Shown here: in pieces, positions 31,543-40,908 of the stretch
Layout of the letters: every line of letters starts with the position of its first letter
How positions within the stretch are numbered: the stretch's first letter is position 1
NCBI GenBank assembly: GCA_001449105.1
Contig: LNIY01000045.1
Span: 37,334 to 101,333 of the forward strand
Reading direction: 5' to 3'
Source of the DNA: Caulobacter vibrioides
GTDB taxonomy: Bacteria > Pseudomonadota > Alphaproteobacteria > Caulobacterales > Caulobacteraceae
DNA length: 64,000 nt
Translations under genes and position numbers: made by a program
Notes under the pieces: model-generated
The model's input: the letters and a program-made list of their open reading frames with translations, nothing else
The model's database searches: none
Told to the model about the DNA's origin: nothing

Positions 31543-34500
31543 ATGGAATGGGTGTTCATCGTCGGTCTGACGGTGTGGGTCGCGGTGCAGCACCAGTCGC
31601 TTGACCTGGTCAAGCGTCAGCTGAACAAGGCCTTGGTCGAACTGGAGCGCCTGAAGGCCTTGCGGGAGTGGTCGGAGCCTTCCGCGCCGCGAGAGGCCGC
31701 CGCGCCGATCCCGCCAGGACCGTTCCCGCCCGAGCCGACCCCGCAAGCGCCGCAGCCTTCGTCCTGGGCGATCCAGCCCAAGGCCGAAGAACCGCCGCGC
31801 GCGCCGCCGCCGGCCGTCGAGCCGGTCTCCAATCCCAGGCCCATTCCGGCGCCCGTTCCGCGTCCGGCCCTCGCCCCGCGCCCGATCGTCACCCGCGAGG
31901 CGGCCTCGACCTGGCTGGCCGAGAACGGCCTGGCCTGGATCGGCGGCGGCGGCCTGGCGCTGGGCGGCCTGCTGCTGGTGGCCTACGCCGCCCAGAAGGG
32001 GATCTTCACCCCGCCGCTGCGCATCGCCGCGGCGGTGGTGCTGGGCGCCCTGATGGTGCTGGCCAGCGAATGGATCCTGCGTCGCAAGGCCGAGATGAGC
32101 CGCCACCTGCTGGCCGCGTCCATCGCCGCCGGGGCCGGCGCGGTCACCCTCTACGGCGCGGTCTGCGCCGCCCACGGCCTCTATCACCTGATCCCGTTCT
32201 GGCTGGCGGCGAGCCTGGCCGCGTCGGTGTCGCTGGGCCTCCTGGCCCTGTCGCTGCGCCATGGCGAGCCGCTGGCCCTGGTGGCCATGGTCGGCGCCGC
32301 CGCCACCCCGATCGTCACCGACATCTCGTCCTGGTCGCCGATCGTCTTCGAGGCCTACGCCATACTGATCGGCGCCACGGGCTTCGTGTTAGCCGCGAGC
32401 CGCCGCTGGGGCTGGACCAGCCTGGCCACGGCCGGCGGCGTGCTGCTGCTCAGCCTGCCGCCCCTGGCCGACAACCAGTACGCGGCCGCCGCCGTCCTGG
32501 TCGCCCTGGCCGCCGCCGGGCCGCTGGCCGCGCTGTGGCGCCGCCGTCGCGCGGGCGAGACCGAAATCGAGGTGCTGCGCCTGCGCCAGGCCGCCATGTC
32601 GGCTCTGGTCCTGGCCAACCTGTTCGCCGTGGCGGTGTGGTTCTGGTCGCCGTCCCAGGCCTCGGCCGCTGCCGGCGTGCTCAGCGCCGGGCTGCTGGGC
32701 CTGACCGCCCTGGCGATCGCCGCCCGCCTGGTCGAGCCGGGCCTGTTCGCCGCCCCGGCCGGCGCCACGGTCTTCGTCGTGCTGTGCTGCCTCCTGTTCC
32801 AGGGCGACAAGCCGGGGATCGCCGTGCGGCCGCCGTGGCTGCACCTGCTGCTGGCGCTGATGCCGCTGACGGCCCTGCCGGCGGCGCTGCGGCTGCCAGC
32901 GCGCCGGCGCACACAGCTGCTGATGCTGGCCAGCATCGCCACGGCCGTGGCCGCCAGCCTGGCCTGGCCGCTGCTGGACAACGCGGGTCTTGGCCACAGC
33001 TGGACGCCGGCCGCCCTGCTGGGCGCGGGCATGTTCGGCCTGGCCGCCCTGATCGCCCGCCGCAGCGAGGCGCCGTCCAGCGACCCGGGCCTGGCGGTCT
33101 GGCTGGCCGCGGCCGCCGAGATGGTCTTCCTGGCGATCCACGGCGCGGTCCAGCCGCGGTTCGAGCCGCCGGTCTTCGCCGCGGCGGCCCTGGCCCTGGC
33201 GTTCGCCGCCCGCCGCCTGCCGTGGAGCGGACTGGCCCAGGCCGGGGTGGTCGGGGGACTGCTGGCGCTGGCGGTCATGCTGCGCCCGGCCTTCATCGGC
33301 CCGGCGCTGGACGGCTCGACGCCCTTGCCGATGATCGGCGCCGCGTCCGGCGGGGCGGCCCTGCTGGCCTTCGCCGCCGCTTGGCTGCTGAAGGCGGCCG
33401 GCCGCCGCAACGAAGCCGAGTCCCAGGGCGCGGCCGCCCTGATGATCCTGCTGCTGGGCCTGTTCATCGGCGTGCACGTCGTCGTGGTCGGCAAGCCCGG
33501 CGACGACGGGGCGTTCCTGCTGGACGCCTCGCTGCGCACCCTGATCCTGCTGGCCGCCGGCCTGGTGCTGGTCCTGCGGGCCCGTGCCGACGATGGTCCG
33601 GTGGCCCGCTGGCGGACCCTGGCGGTGGTCGCCGCCGGCCTGGCCCACGGCCTGCTGTTCCAGGGCCTGCTGGCCAATCCCTGGTGGGGTTTGGGCGAGG
33701 TTCCGGCCGGTCCGCCGCTGTTCAACACCCTGATCCTGTCCTACCTGGCGCCGGCCGTGCTGGCGGCGGTCGCGGCCTGGCGGCGGCCGGTCGATGCGGC
33801 CGGGCGCGGCTGGGTGGTCGGCTCGGCGGTCTTCGGCCTGCTGTGGGCGGTGCTGGCCCTGCGCCATGGGATTCATGGCCGGGCCATGCACGAGGCGGAG
33901 ATCGGCCGGGGCGAGATCGCCGGCTACGCCGTCCTGGCGCTGCTGGCCGCGCGCGGCTTCTTCGATCCGCGGCTGGCCGCGCGACCGGCCGCCAGCTGGC
34001 TGGTCCGCGCCGCGCCGGTCGTCGGCTGGACAGCCCTGGTCCTGGCGGTCCTGACCTTCGGTTTCCTGGCCAATCCCTGGTGGGGACCGGATCAGTCGCG
34101 TCTTTCGCCCCTGACGGCGGTCCTGCTGACGGCCCTGGCCCATGGGGCGGGCGCCATCCTGCTGCTGGACCTCAGCCGCCAGGGCGGCGGGTTCGGGACG
34201 ACGGCCCGGGCCTGCGCGGTCGGCGTGCTGTTCGTGCTGGTCAGCCTGGTGGTGCGCTACGCCTTCCACGGCGCGCCGATGGGGGCTTCGATGCACGCCG
34301 GCGGGCTGGAGACCTGGACCTTCTCGGCCGTCTGGGCCGCCTTCGGCCTGGCGGTGCTGAGCCTTGGTTCGGTCCGCAAGGACGTGGTGCTGCGCTGGGC
34401 GGGCCTGGCCGTGCTGCTGCTCACCGCCGCCAAGGTGCTGCTGGTCGACCTGGCGCGTCTGGAGGGCGTGGTTCGCGCCGCCTCGTTCCTGGCGGTCGGC

Positions 34501-34590
34501 GCCCTGCTGCTGGGCGGGGCGGTGCTGGTGCGCCGCCTCAACGCCCGGACGGCGAAGGCGTCGCCGCCGGCTCCGCTGGACGCTGGCTGA
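31543..34590 (+). CDS. DUF2339 integral membrane protein
   Basis: A 1015-residue protein: N-terminal membrane or coil stretch (EWVFIVGLTVWVAVQHQSLDLVKRQLNKALVELERL), a Pro/Ala-rich linker to about residue 115, then more than 20 predicted transmembrane helices. The family opening motif GLAWIGGGGLALGGLLLVAYAAQKG is clear. Function of DUF2339 proteins is unknown; their repetitive hydrophobic helices suggest a membrane scaffold or transporter-like protein. Its last 53 bases overlap the 3' end of the convergent GH16 gene. Confidence 0.9.
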   Translation: MEWVFIVGLTVWVAVQHQSLDLVKRQLNKALVELERLKALREWSEPSAPREAAAPIPPGPFPPEPTPQAPQPSSWAIQPKAEEPPRAPPPAVEPVSNPRPIPAPVPRPALAPRPIVTREAASTWLAENGLAWIGGGGLALGGLLLVAYAAQKGIFTPPLRIAAAVVLGALMVLASEWILRRKAEMSRHLLAASIAAGAGAVTLYGAVCAAHGLYHLIPFWLAASLAASVSLGLLALSLRHGEPLALVAMVGAAATPIVTDISSWSPIVFEAYAILIGATGFVLAASRRWGWTSLATAGGVLLLSLPPLADNQYAAAAVLVALAAAGPLAALWRRRRAGETEIEVLRLRQAAMSALVLANLFAVAVWFWSPSQASAAAGVLSAGLLGLTALAIAARLVEPGLFAAPAGATVFVVLCCLLFQGDKPGIAVRPPWLHLLLALMPLTALPAALRLPARRRTQLLMLASIATAVAASLAWPLLDNAGLGHSWTPAALLGAGMFGLAALIARRSEAPSSDPGLAVWLAAAAEMVFLAIHGAVQPRFEPPVFAAAALALAFAARRLPWSGLAQAGVVGGLLALAVMLRPAFIGPALDGSTPLPMIGAASGGAALLAFAAAWLLKAAGRRNEAESQGAAALMILLLGLFIGVHVVVVGKPGDDGAFLLDASLRTLILLAAGLVLVLRARADDGPVARWRTLAVVAAGLAHGLLFQGLLANPWWGLGEVPAGPPLFNTLILSYLAPAVLAAVAAWRRPVDAAGRGWVVGSAVFGLLWAVLALRHGIHGRAMHEAEIGRGEIAGYAVLALLAARGFFDPRLAARPAASWLVRAAPVVGWTALVLAVLTFGFLANPWWGPDQSRLSPLTAVLLTALAHGAGAILLLDLSRQGGGFGTTARACAVGVLFVLVSLVVRYAFHGAPMGASMHAGGLETWTFSAVWAAFGLAVLSLGSVRKDVVLRWAGLAVLLLTAAKVLLVDLARLEGVVRAASFLAVGALLLGGAVLVRRLNARTAKASPPAPLDAG

Positions 34591-35470
34591 CCCGCACCCA
34601 GTCGACCTCCATCACGGCGGGCAGGGCGGCTTCGTCCACACCGCCGGCGTTGGCGCCTTCGGGCCAGCGGCCGCCGAAGGCGAGGTTGAGGATCAGATGG
34701 AAGGGCCTGTCGAACGGCGCGGCGCCGGCCTGGCCGTCGGCCCGCTTCCAGTCGACCGCGCTCGCCGTCGCATAGGGCCTGCCGTCCACCGACCAGACGA
34801 TGGCCCGCGGCGACCACTCCACGGCGTAGACATGGAAGCCGTCGGCCGAGGCCGGCATGGCCGTCGACCGACTGACCTGGCCGTGGGTTCCCGCCGTGTC
34901 GGCGGCGAAGTGGATCGTGCCGAAGATCCGGTTCTCGCGGCCGCCGTCGCAGCCGGGGCAGGGCGCGCCGAGGTTCACGGTCTCCAGGATGTCGATCTCG
35001 CCCGAGCGCGGCCAGGCGCCGTAGGCGTCGTCCTCGGGCATCATCCAGATCGCCGGCCACACGCCCTGGCCGCCGGGTACGCGAGCCCGGGCCTCCACGC
35101 GGCCGTAACGCCAGCTGGCCTTGCCCCGGGTCAGGATCTTGCCCGAGGCGTAGTCGCCGGTCTTCACGCCCGCCGACGGTCCGGTCCAGGGATCGGCCAG
35201 GCCCGTGACCCGGCGCTTCACCGCCTTCAGCCGCAGCAGGCCGCCGCCGACCGAGACGATGTCGGGGCTGTCGACATAGCACTGGCGCTCGTCGTTGCCG
35301 CCGCCGCCGCAGTCGACGGCGTGGGACCACTTGGCGGGGTCCAGCCGGTCGCCGTCGAACTCGTCGGCCCAGACCTGTTTCCAGGGACCGGGCTCGGCCG
35401 CCCGGGCGCTCGATAGCGACAAGGTCGCCAGGGTCGCCAGGGCCGCCAGGCCCAGGGCGCGTGCGATCAT
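34538..35470 (-). CDS. Secreted glycoside hydrolase family 16
   Basis: A 310-residue exported beta-glucanase-type enzyme. Signal peptide (LATLATLSLSSARA), then a beta-jellyroll with the retaining catalytic motif SGEIDILE: Glu158 nucleophile, Asp160, Glu163 acid/base. Trp residues at PAIWMMPE and NLAFGGRWPEG line the sugar cleft. Known: GH16 acts on beta-1,3/1,4-glucans, agar or carrageenan; the substrate cannot be fixed from sequence alone. Convergent with the DUF2339 gene, 53-base overlap. Confidence 0.93.
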   Translation of the reverse strand: MIARALGLAALATLATLSLSSARAAEPGPWKQVWADEFDGDRLDPAKWSHAVDCGGGGNDERQCYVDSPDIVSVGGGLLRLKAVKRRVTGLADPWTGPSAGVKTGDYASGKILTRGKASWRYGRVEARARVPGGQGVWPAIWMMPEDDAYGAWPRSGEIDILETVNLGAPCPGCDGGRENRIFGTIHFAADTAGTHGQVSRSTAMPASADGFHVYAVEWSPRAIVWSVDGRPYATASAVDWKRADGQAGAAPFDRPFHLILNLAFGGRWPEGANAGGVDEAALPAVMEVDWVRVSQRPAEPAATPSPSGR

Positions 35471-35527
35471 GGCGGTCTCCCGTTCCGCTCTTGCCGGGAC
35501 CCTGTTGTAGCGCGAGCCGGGCCGCGC

Positions 35528-36976
35528 TCAACGCCCGGCGATCGGCGCCTCCAGGCTCTTCAGCCGGTTGACCGCGTTGGTGTTGCCCGGATCCAGCGCC
35601 AGCGAGCGGCGGTAGTGGACGATGGCGGCGGCCTTGTCGCCATTGGCCGCGTAGGCCTCGGCCAGGCTGTCCTGGGCGTTGCCGCTGGCGGGAAACAGCT
35701 CGGCGGTCAGGGCCAGCACCGCCAGGGCCTTGGCGGCGTCGCCGAAGGCCAGCAGGCGATAGCCCCAGTCGTTCAGCTCGTGCTCGGACGGCTTGAAGGC
35801 CGGGTCCTTGCGCTGGTCGGCGATCACCTTGGCGAAGGCCGACTTCGGCTGGCCGGTCAGGGCCGCGCGCAGGGCCGCCACGCCGGTCAGCCTCATGCCC
35901 GGAATGAAGGCCTGGGCGATCTCGTCGACGACGTCCTCCGGCGTGCCGCCCGCCAGGTTGCTGAGGATGGCCACCCCCACCCCGTCGCCGGGATAGAGGT
36001 AGACCGCGTTGCGGCTGCCGCCGGTCATGCCCACCACCAGGCGGTCCGGGCGCTCCAGCACCAGCCAGCCCAGCCCCCACTGGCCCAACTGGCCGTCGTT
36101 GTAGGGAACCTGGGTCCACATGGTCTTGCGGGCGGCTTCGCCCAACAGCCGGCCGTCCATCAGGGCGATCATCCAGCGGCCCATGTCGTCGCCGGTGCTG
36201 TCGAGGCCGGCGGCGGCTCGGGCCAGGGGCGAGAACACCTCCTTGCGCACGGTCGGCTGGTCGGGCGTCTCGCGGCGATAGCCGTAGGAGGTGGCGCGCG
36301 AGGGACCGGGATCGAGGCTGTCTCCGTAACGCGAGGCGGTCATGCCGGCGATGGCGAACTGCTCGCCGCCCAGGGGCGTGCTGTCGGGCCGCCCGTGCAG
36401 CCGGTCGATGGCCATCTGCACCAGGGCGTAGTTGGTCTGGCAGTAGTGGAAGCGCTGGCCCGGCGGAAACAGCACGGGCGCGGCCTGGGCCTCCTTCCAG
36501 GCCGTGGCCTCGTCGACGGCGCCGTCCTTCTGGCGCGGCACGAAGTCGGGCAGGCCCGAGGTGTGGCTGAGCAGGCGGCGCACGGCGACGCCGCGCCAGG
36601 CTTCCGGCAGGCCGTCCACATAGGCGCCGATCGGCTGGTCGAGGTCGAGCCGCCCTGCCTCGACCTCGCGCATGGCCGCCACGCCGGTGAAGGCCTTGGT
36701 GATCGAGTTGATCGGGAAGGTCGTGGTCGGCGTCGCCTGGACGGCGCCGGCGATGTCGGCCACGCCGTAGGCGCGGGAGAAGACGATCGCGCCGTCCTTG
36801 ACCACCACGGCCTGAAGGCCCGGCACGTGGCGATCGGCCATGAACCGCCGGACTATGGCGTCGGCGCGCTGCGCCGGATCCGGCCCGGCCGCCCAGGCGC
36901 GAGCGGAGAAGGCGAGCGTGGATGAGGCGAGCGCCGGACAGGCCAGTCCGGTCGCCAGCAAGGTGCGGCGGTTCAT
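35528..36976 (-). CDS. Secreted serine hydrolase (beta-lactamase fold) with TPR tail
   Basis: A 482-residue protein of the class C beta-lactamase/esterase family (COG1680). Tat-like RR at the start (MNRRTLLATG) and signal peptide, SxxK motif at Ser91-Ile-Thr-Lys94, a probable YxN region (HYCQTNYA) and an HSGL-like LSHTSGLPDF. From about residue 400 a TPR-like tail follows (AAKALAVLALTAELFPASGNAQDSLAEAYAANGDKAAAIVHYRRSL). The tail is unusual in this family and points to a protein-binding role. Substrate (peptide, ester or lactam) unknown. Confidence 0.88.
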   Translation of the reverse strand: MNRRTLLATGLACPALASSTLAFSARAWAAGPDPAQRADAIVRRFMADRHVPGLQAVVVKDGAIVFSRAYGVADIAGAVQATPTTTFPINSITKAFTGVAAMREVEAGRLDLDQPIGAYVDGLPEAWRGVAVRRLLSHTSGLPDFVPRQKDGAVDEATAWKEAQAAPVLFPPGQRFHYCQTNYALVQMAIDRLHGRPDSTPLGGEQFAIAGMTASRYGDSLDPGPSRATSYGYRRETPDQPTVRKEVFSPLARAAAGLDSTGDDMGRWMIALMDGRLLGEAARKTMWTQVPYNDGQLGQWGLGWLVLERPDRLVVGMTGGSRNAVYLYPGDGVGVAILSNLAGGTPEDVVDEIAQAFIPGMRLTGVAALRAALTGQPKSAFAKVIADQRKDPAFKPSEHELNDWGYRLLAFGDAAKALAVLALTAELFPASGNAQDSLAEAYAANGDKAAAIVHYRRSLALDPGNTNAVNRLKSLEAPIAGR

Positions 36977-37059
36977 GATGCTGCTTAGACCCCTGGAGCC
37001 GTCCCCGCCCCGGCGTGCAAGGGATCAGGCGAGAGCGCGGCGGGCCAGTTAATCTTCGG

Positions 37060-37701
37060 TCATGAGCCGGCGGGCGCGGGTCCGTAGCGGACGAAGGCGG
37101 CCAGCAGGGCGTCGGCCTGTTCGCCCTGGGCGATGGCGTTGAAGTGGATCAGCGCCTGGGCCGCCTGGGCGGTGTCCTTGGCCAGGTCGAGCCTGGCCGA
37201 CGTCAGCACCGTCTGGGCGGCTTTCTGGTCGGGGCAGGTCTCGCCGTTCAGCAGCTTTTCGGCCATGGGGCCGTAGACCCGCGCCGCATTGACCCGGAAG
37301 CAGGCCCGGGCCGCCGGATCGGCGTCATTCCAGAGGGTTCGCAAGCCGTCGCTCGTCAGGCCGGCGGGCGCCAGCCGCTGGGCCGAGGCCGCGCGGATCA
37401 TGGCCGAGGTCGTGGCGAACTGGATGAACAGCCTGGGCGCGCCCGCGCGGCCCACGCAGGCAGCGGCCGCCGCCTGGATCGCCTTGTCGTGGGCGGCCAG
37501 GGCCTTGGTCGCCGAATTCATGTCGCGCCCATAGGCGGTCAGCACCTCGGTTCTGTCGGCCTCGGGCAGGGTGTTCCACAGGCAGTCTCCCGGGGAGGGC
37601 CTGAGCGTCGCCGAGGGGGCGGTCGCCGTCTGGGCCATGACCGGCTGCGCCCAGCAGGCGGCGGTCGCCACGGCCAGAGCCGCCAGCATCCTGAGCGTCA
37701 T
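37060..37701 (-). CDS. Secreted protein, unknown function
   Basis: A 213-residue protein with a signal peptide (LRMLAALAVATAACWAQPVMA) and a helical mature part (LAAHDKAIQAAAAACVG, ARLDLAKDTAQAAQALIHF). It contains four cysteines (DCLW, ACVG, ACFR, TCPD) that could form two disulfides. No known domain recognised. The start at 37701 is chosen for its GGGGGA ribosome site. Confidence 0.7.
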   Translation of the reverse strand: MTLRMLAALAVATAACWAQPVMAQTATAPSATLRPSPGDCLWNTLPEADRTEVLTAYGRDMNSATKALAAHDKAIQAAAAACVGRAGAPRLFIQFATTSAMIRAASAQRLAPAGLTSDGLRTLWNDADPAARACFRVNAARVYGPMAEKLLNGETCPDQKAAQTVLTSARLDLAKDTAQAAQALIHFNAIAQGEQADALLAAFVRYGPAPAGS

Positions 37702-37810
37702 CCCCAATCCCCCGAGGTCGTCCTTAAGGTCGCGCCGATCTAAGCTCCACTTTAAGTCGAGATCGTGACGGCCGGTTTCCTTCGCCGGCGAACCCGCCTA
37801 GGAAGACGTC

Positions 37811-38437
37811 ATGCCGAGCGGTCCCGACATGATGCTGGAAGCCGCCTGCGGACCGGGTCCGGTCTGCGGGGTGGACGAGGCCGGCCGCGGGCCGTGGGCC
37901 GGGCCGGTCAGCGCCGCCGCCGTGATCCTGGATCCGGCGCGGGTCCCCAAGGGCCTCAACGACTCCAAGAAGCTCTCGGCCAAGGCCCGCGCGGCCCTGG
38001 AGGACGAGATCAAGGACATGGCGATCGCCTGGTGCGTGGGCATGGCCAGCGTCGAGGAGATCGCCGAGCTGAACATCCTGCACGCCGCGGGCCTGGCCAT
38101 GCGGCGCGCGGTCGAGGGGCTGTCGGTGAAGCCGGCCTTCGCCCTGGTCGACGGCAACTACCGCTTCGTGCTGCCGTGCGAGGTCAAGACCGTGGTCAAG
38201 GGCGATGCCTTGTCATGCTCGATCGCGGCGGCCTCGATCCTGGCCAAGGAAGCCCGCGACCGCATCATGGTCGAGATGGACGGCGTCTATCCCGGCTACG
38301 GCTTCGCCGGTCACAAGGGCTATCATGCCCCGATCCACCTCGAGGGCCTGCGCAAGCTCGGCCCCTCGCCGATCCACCGCCTGGGCTGGGCCCCGGTGAA
38401 GCTGGCGCTCGCCGGCGGCCTGACCGACGAAGCCTAG
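37811..38437 (+). CDS. rnhB: Ribonuclease HII
   Basis: Removes RNA from RNA-DNA hybrids, including single ribonucleotides in DNA. The 208-residue enzyme has the catalytic [12 protein letters not shown] (Asp22, Glu23), [20 protein letters not shown] and [10 protein letters not shown] segments. Normal length. It ends convergently with the double-HTH gene, sharing CTAG. Confidence 0.96.
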   Translation: MPSGPDMMLEAACGPGPVCGVDEAGRGPWAGPVSAAAVILDPARVPKGLNDSKKLSAKARAALEDEIKDMAIAWCVGMASVEEIAELNILHAAGLAMRRAVEGLSVKPAFALVDGNYRFVLPCEVKTVVKGDALSCSIAAASILAKEARDRIMVEMDGVYPGYGFAGHKGYHAPIHLEGLRKLGPSPIHRLGWAPVKLALAGGLTDEA

Positions 38438-39381
38438 GCTTCGGCTTCCCACGCCGCCAGGACGCCCAGCGCGCGCAGGCGCGCGAACAGCCGCTTGAGA
38501 TTGGCGCGGTTGGCCTCGGCCATCGCGGAGAGCCGGGGCAGGGCGTTCGGCGCGGCCGTGGCCACCCAGCCGTCGTCGCGACGCAGGCAGAAGCCCTCCG
38601 TCTCCAGGCCGTTCAGGTGGCGGCGGACGGTCTCGGGCGGCACGCGCAGCGTACGGGCCAGCGTCGCCGTGCGCGCGGCGCGACCGACGCGGGCGGGGTC
38701 GGCGGCCCAGTCCGGCAGGGTTTCGGCCGCCAAATCCTCGATATTGGACAGGACCAGCTCCAGCAGCACCCGGCTGGCGACCAGGGCGCCGGTCAGGGCG
38801 ATCAGGTCGTAGCAGGCCCGCAGCACGTACTCCGACAGCGCCCAGTTCATCGCTCGCAACGGCGGCTCGCCCATCGAGGCGGAGGCCGGCGCGGGCGCGG
38901 CGTCCTCTGGCAGGGCGCCGGCGGCCTTGAGGTCGTGATGGAAGAGGCGGGCGCGGTCGTAGCGGCCGCGCATCTGGGCCTCGTAGCCGGCGGTCGTCAC
39001 CGCGGCGTTGGGCACCACCACGCCCTGCGGCCCGACCACGCAGAGCCCGACCCGCGCCAGCCGCGCCACGCGCCGGCGCACGGTCTCGAACGGCAGGGCC
39101 AGGGACTGGGCCACGGCGTTGACGCTGACGGGACGGCGCAGCGCGTCGGGCGTGGATTCCGCGGCTCCGCCGTAGATCGCCATCAGCGCCGGGTCGCGGG
39201 TCACCGGGGCCATGTTGGCGTCGAGGGCGGCCGTCAGAATCCAGGCGTCGAGCAGGTCGTGGTCGCCGCGGGTGATCTCGATCGTGTCGCGCAGATAGGC
39301 CAGCGAGGCGCGGATCTCTTCGCCGAGACGGCGCGCCTGGGCGGGCGCGGTGGGGCGGGATGTCGCCGGCGGGTCAAGCAT
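38434..39381 (-). CDS. Protein with two winged-helix domains
   Basis: A 315-residue protein with two similar helix-turn-helix segments: [28 protein letters not shown] near residues 90-118 and [25 protein letters not shown] near 250-275. Both share the pattern (A)xSLxLPxETVRRxxxxLExxG, indicating an internal duplication. The middle portion is helical with a [19 protein letters not shown] stretch that may bind a ligand or dimerise. I infer a transcription regulator of an unnamed family found in Caulobacterales-type genomes. Target unknown; the gap upstream (39382-39640) may hold its promoter. Confidence 0.78.
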   Translation of the reverse strand: MLDPPATSRPTAPAQARRLGEEIRASLAYLRDTIEITRGDHDLLDAWILTAALDANMAPVTRDPALMAIYGGAAESTPDALRRPVSVNAVAQSLALPFETVRRRVARLARVGLCVVGPQGVVVPNAAVTTAGYEAQMRGRYDRARLFHHDLKAAGALPEDAAPAPASASMGEPPLRAMNWALSEYVLRACYDLIALTGALVASRVLLELVLSNIEDLAAETLPDWAADPARVGRAARTATLARTLRVPPETVRRHLNGLETEGFCLRRDDGWVATAAPNALPRLSAMAEANRANLKRLFARLRALGVLAAWEAEA

Positions 39382-39599
39382 CGGGGGAACAGAGCAAGCG
39401 CCAGGAGCAGGCGCAAGGCCGAGCCTCGCTCAGAATGAGTAGCGAGACGAGTATTTTTCTCCTGCGGCCCCCGCTTACAGTCCGCGCCGTCCGATTGCGG
39501 GCGTCCTCGGGGGAGGACGCGCCGCGAACCGTTCGTTCCAGCTGGGGGGCTGGAGGCCGACGGGGGGGAGCGGGAGGCGTGCGGGGGCGCGCTTTCCGC

Positions 39600-39641
39600 T
39601 CCTGGGGCCCTTGGCTCCTGGGGCCCTTGGCTTCTGGGGGC
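39600..39641. repeat. Tandem 16-base repeat
   Basis: TCCTGGGGCCCTTGGC occurs twice head to tail (39600-39615, 39616-39631) with a third partial copy (TTCTGGGGGC) that runs to the stop codon of the 60-residue protein gene. It lies in the 259-base gap 39382-39640; the rest of that gap is GC-rich with no gene seen, apart from CTCGCT/AGCGAG near 39422-39445. Confidence 0.75.
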
Positions 39642-39823
39642 TAGCGCCGCCGCGCCGCCAGCGCCCAGACCGTCACCGCGACCGAGGCGCCCAGCGCCGC
39701 CGCGCCGATCCAGTCCCAGACACCGTCGTCGAGCAGCGCCGCCACCAGGCCGAACAGGCTGAGCGCCGCCACCACGACGGGGATGCGGAACACCTGCCAG
39801 AGCGAAAGGTGCGGGCGGCTCAT
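39641..39823 (-). CDS. 60-residue membrane protein of siderophore operon
   Basis: A small protein with two hydrophobic helices (FRIPVVVAALSLFGLVAALL and WIGAAALGASVAVTVWALAA) and a basic end ARRR. It starts at 39823, its ATG overlapping the stop of the PepSY gene (ATGA). Similar small proteins often follow PepSY genes in iron-uptake clusters and have no known biochemistry. The tandem repeat at 39600-39641 touches its stop codon. Confidence 0.78.
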   Translation of the reverse strand: MSRPHLSLWQVFRIPVVVAALSLFGLVAALLDDGVWDWIGAAALGASVAVTVWALAARRR

Positions 39824-40902
39824 TTCACGCTCCCCCGCTTGACCAGCCACAGATAGACGCCCGATCCCAGGATCACGATCGTGGCCAGGTCGAGCAGCGC
39901 CCACAGGATCTTCAGCGGCAGGCCGCCGTAGTCGCCGAAGTGCAGCGGCTGCGACAGCGACAGGGTGGCCACGTACCAGGGCGTCGGGGCCACGGCCGCC
40001 AGCTGGCCGGTGCGAGCGTCGATCAGGGCCGGGGTGGTCAGGTGCGCGGTCAGCGGCGTGTCGCCGTGGAAGAACACCGCGTAGTGGTGCTCGGTCGAGT
40101 AGCTGCTGCCGGGGAAGGCCACGAACTGCAGCTGCTTGCCCGGCAGGGCCAGCTTGGCGCGCTCGACCGCGGCGTTCAGCGAGCTGCGCTCGTTGCCGGC
40201 CACCGGCTTGTCATAGGCCTGCGTCAGCTCCTTCAGCGCCGTGTCCTTCCAGTAGGCGATGATCGGCGTGGCCAGGGTGTTGACGACCCCGGTGACGCCC
40301 ACGACCAGCACCCAGGCCAGGGTCACCGCGCCCAGCAGGTTGTGATAGTCGAGCCAGCGGGTGCGGGCGGCCTTGCGGCCCCGCACCGTGCCGAACGGCA
40401 GCTTGCGCATGAACGGGGCGTAGAGAACGACGCCCGAGACGAGCGCGACCACCAGCAAGAGCCCCATGGCGCCCAGGAACAGCATCCCGGCCAGGCCCAG
40501 GAACATGTCGGTGTGCAGCTGGAGCAGGAACTCCATCACCGGATGACCGGCGACCGACGGGGCGGGCTCGCCGCTGGTCTGGTCGATCGGCTGGAAGCTG
40601 TAGCCGGCCTTGCCCGGCTTGACGGTGGTGACGTTCACCACCGGCCGCTCCACGTCGAAGCTCATGAAGGCGGCGACCTCGCCCGGCTTGCGGGCGAGCG
40701 CCGTCTCCAGCACCTGGTCGAGGTTCAGCTTGGGGCCGTCCGGGTGGGCCGGCGCCCAGGCCTGGTTCATCGCGACCTCCTCGATCTCGTGGGTGAACAC
40801 GAGCGGCAGGCCGGTGATGCACAGCATCAGCAGGAACAGGGTCGAGACCAGGCTCGACCACTTGTGGACCCACGACCAGGCGCGGAGCGTCGACGGCTTC
40901 AT
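39820..40902 (-). CDS. PepSY-domain inner-membrane protein (siderophore reductase-like)
   Basis: A 360-residue PepSY-associated TM protein. Four transmembrane segments: residues 14-38, 140-165, 200-225 and 330-352. The large periplasmic part between TM1 and TM2 holds a PepSY-like region. Histidines within or near the helices (WVHKW, FTHEIEE, LLQLHTDMF, RWLDYHNLLG) fit haem or metal binding. Known: such proteins next to TonB receptors reduce or release iron from siderophores. It lies six bases downstream of the receptor gene. Confidence 0.86.
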   Translation of the reverse strand: MKPSTLRAWSWVHKWSSLVSTLFLLMLCITGLPLVFTHEIEEVAMNQAWAPAHPDGPKLNLDQVLETALARKPGEVAAFMSFDVERPVVNVTTVKPGKAGYSFQPIDQTSGEPAPSVAGHPVMEFLLQLHTDMFLGLAGMLFLGAMGLLLVVALVSGVVLYAPFMRKLPFGTVRGRKAARTRWLDYHNLLGAVTLAWVLVVGVTGVVNTLATPIIAYWKDTALKELTQAYDKPVAGNERSSLNAAVERAKLALPGKQLQFVAFPGSSYSTEHHYAVFFHGDTPLTAHLTTPALIDARTGQLAAVAPTPWYVATLSLSQPLHFGDYGGLPLKILWALLDLATIVILGSGVYLWLVKRGSVK

Positions 40903-40908
40903 CGCGTC

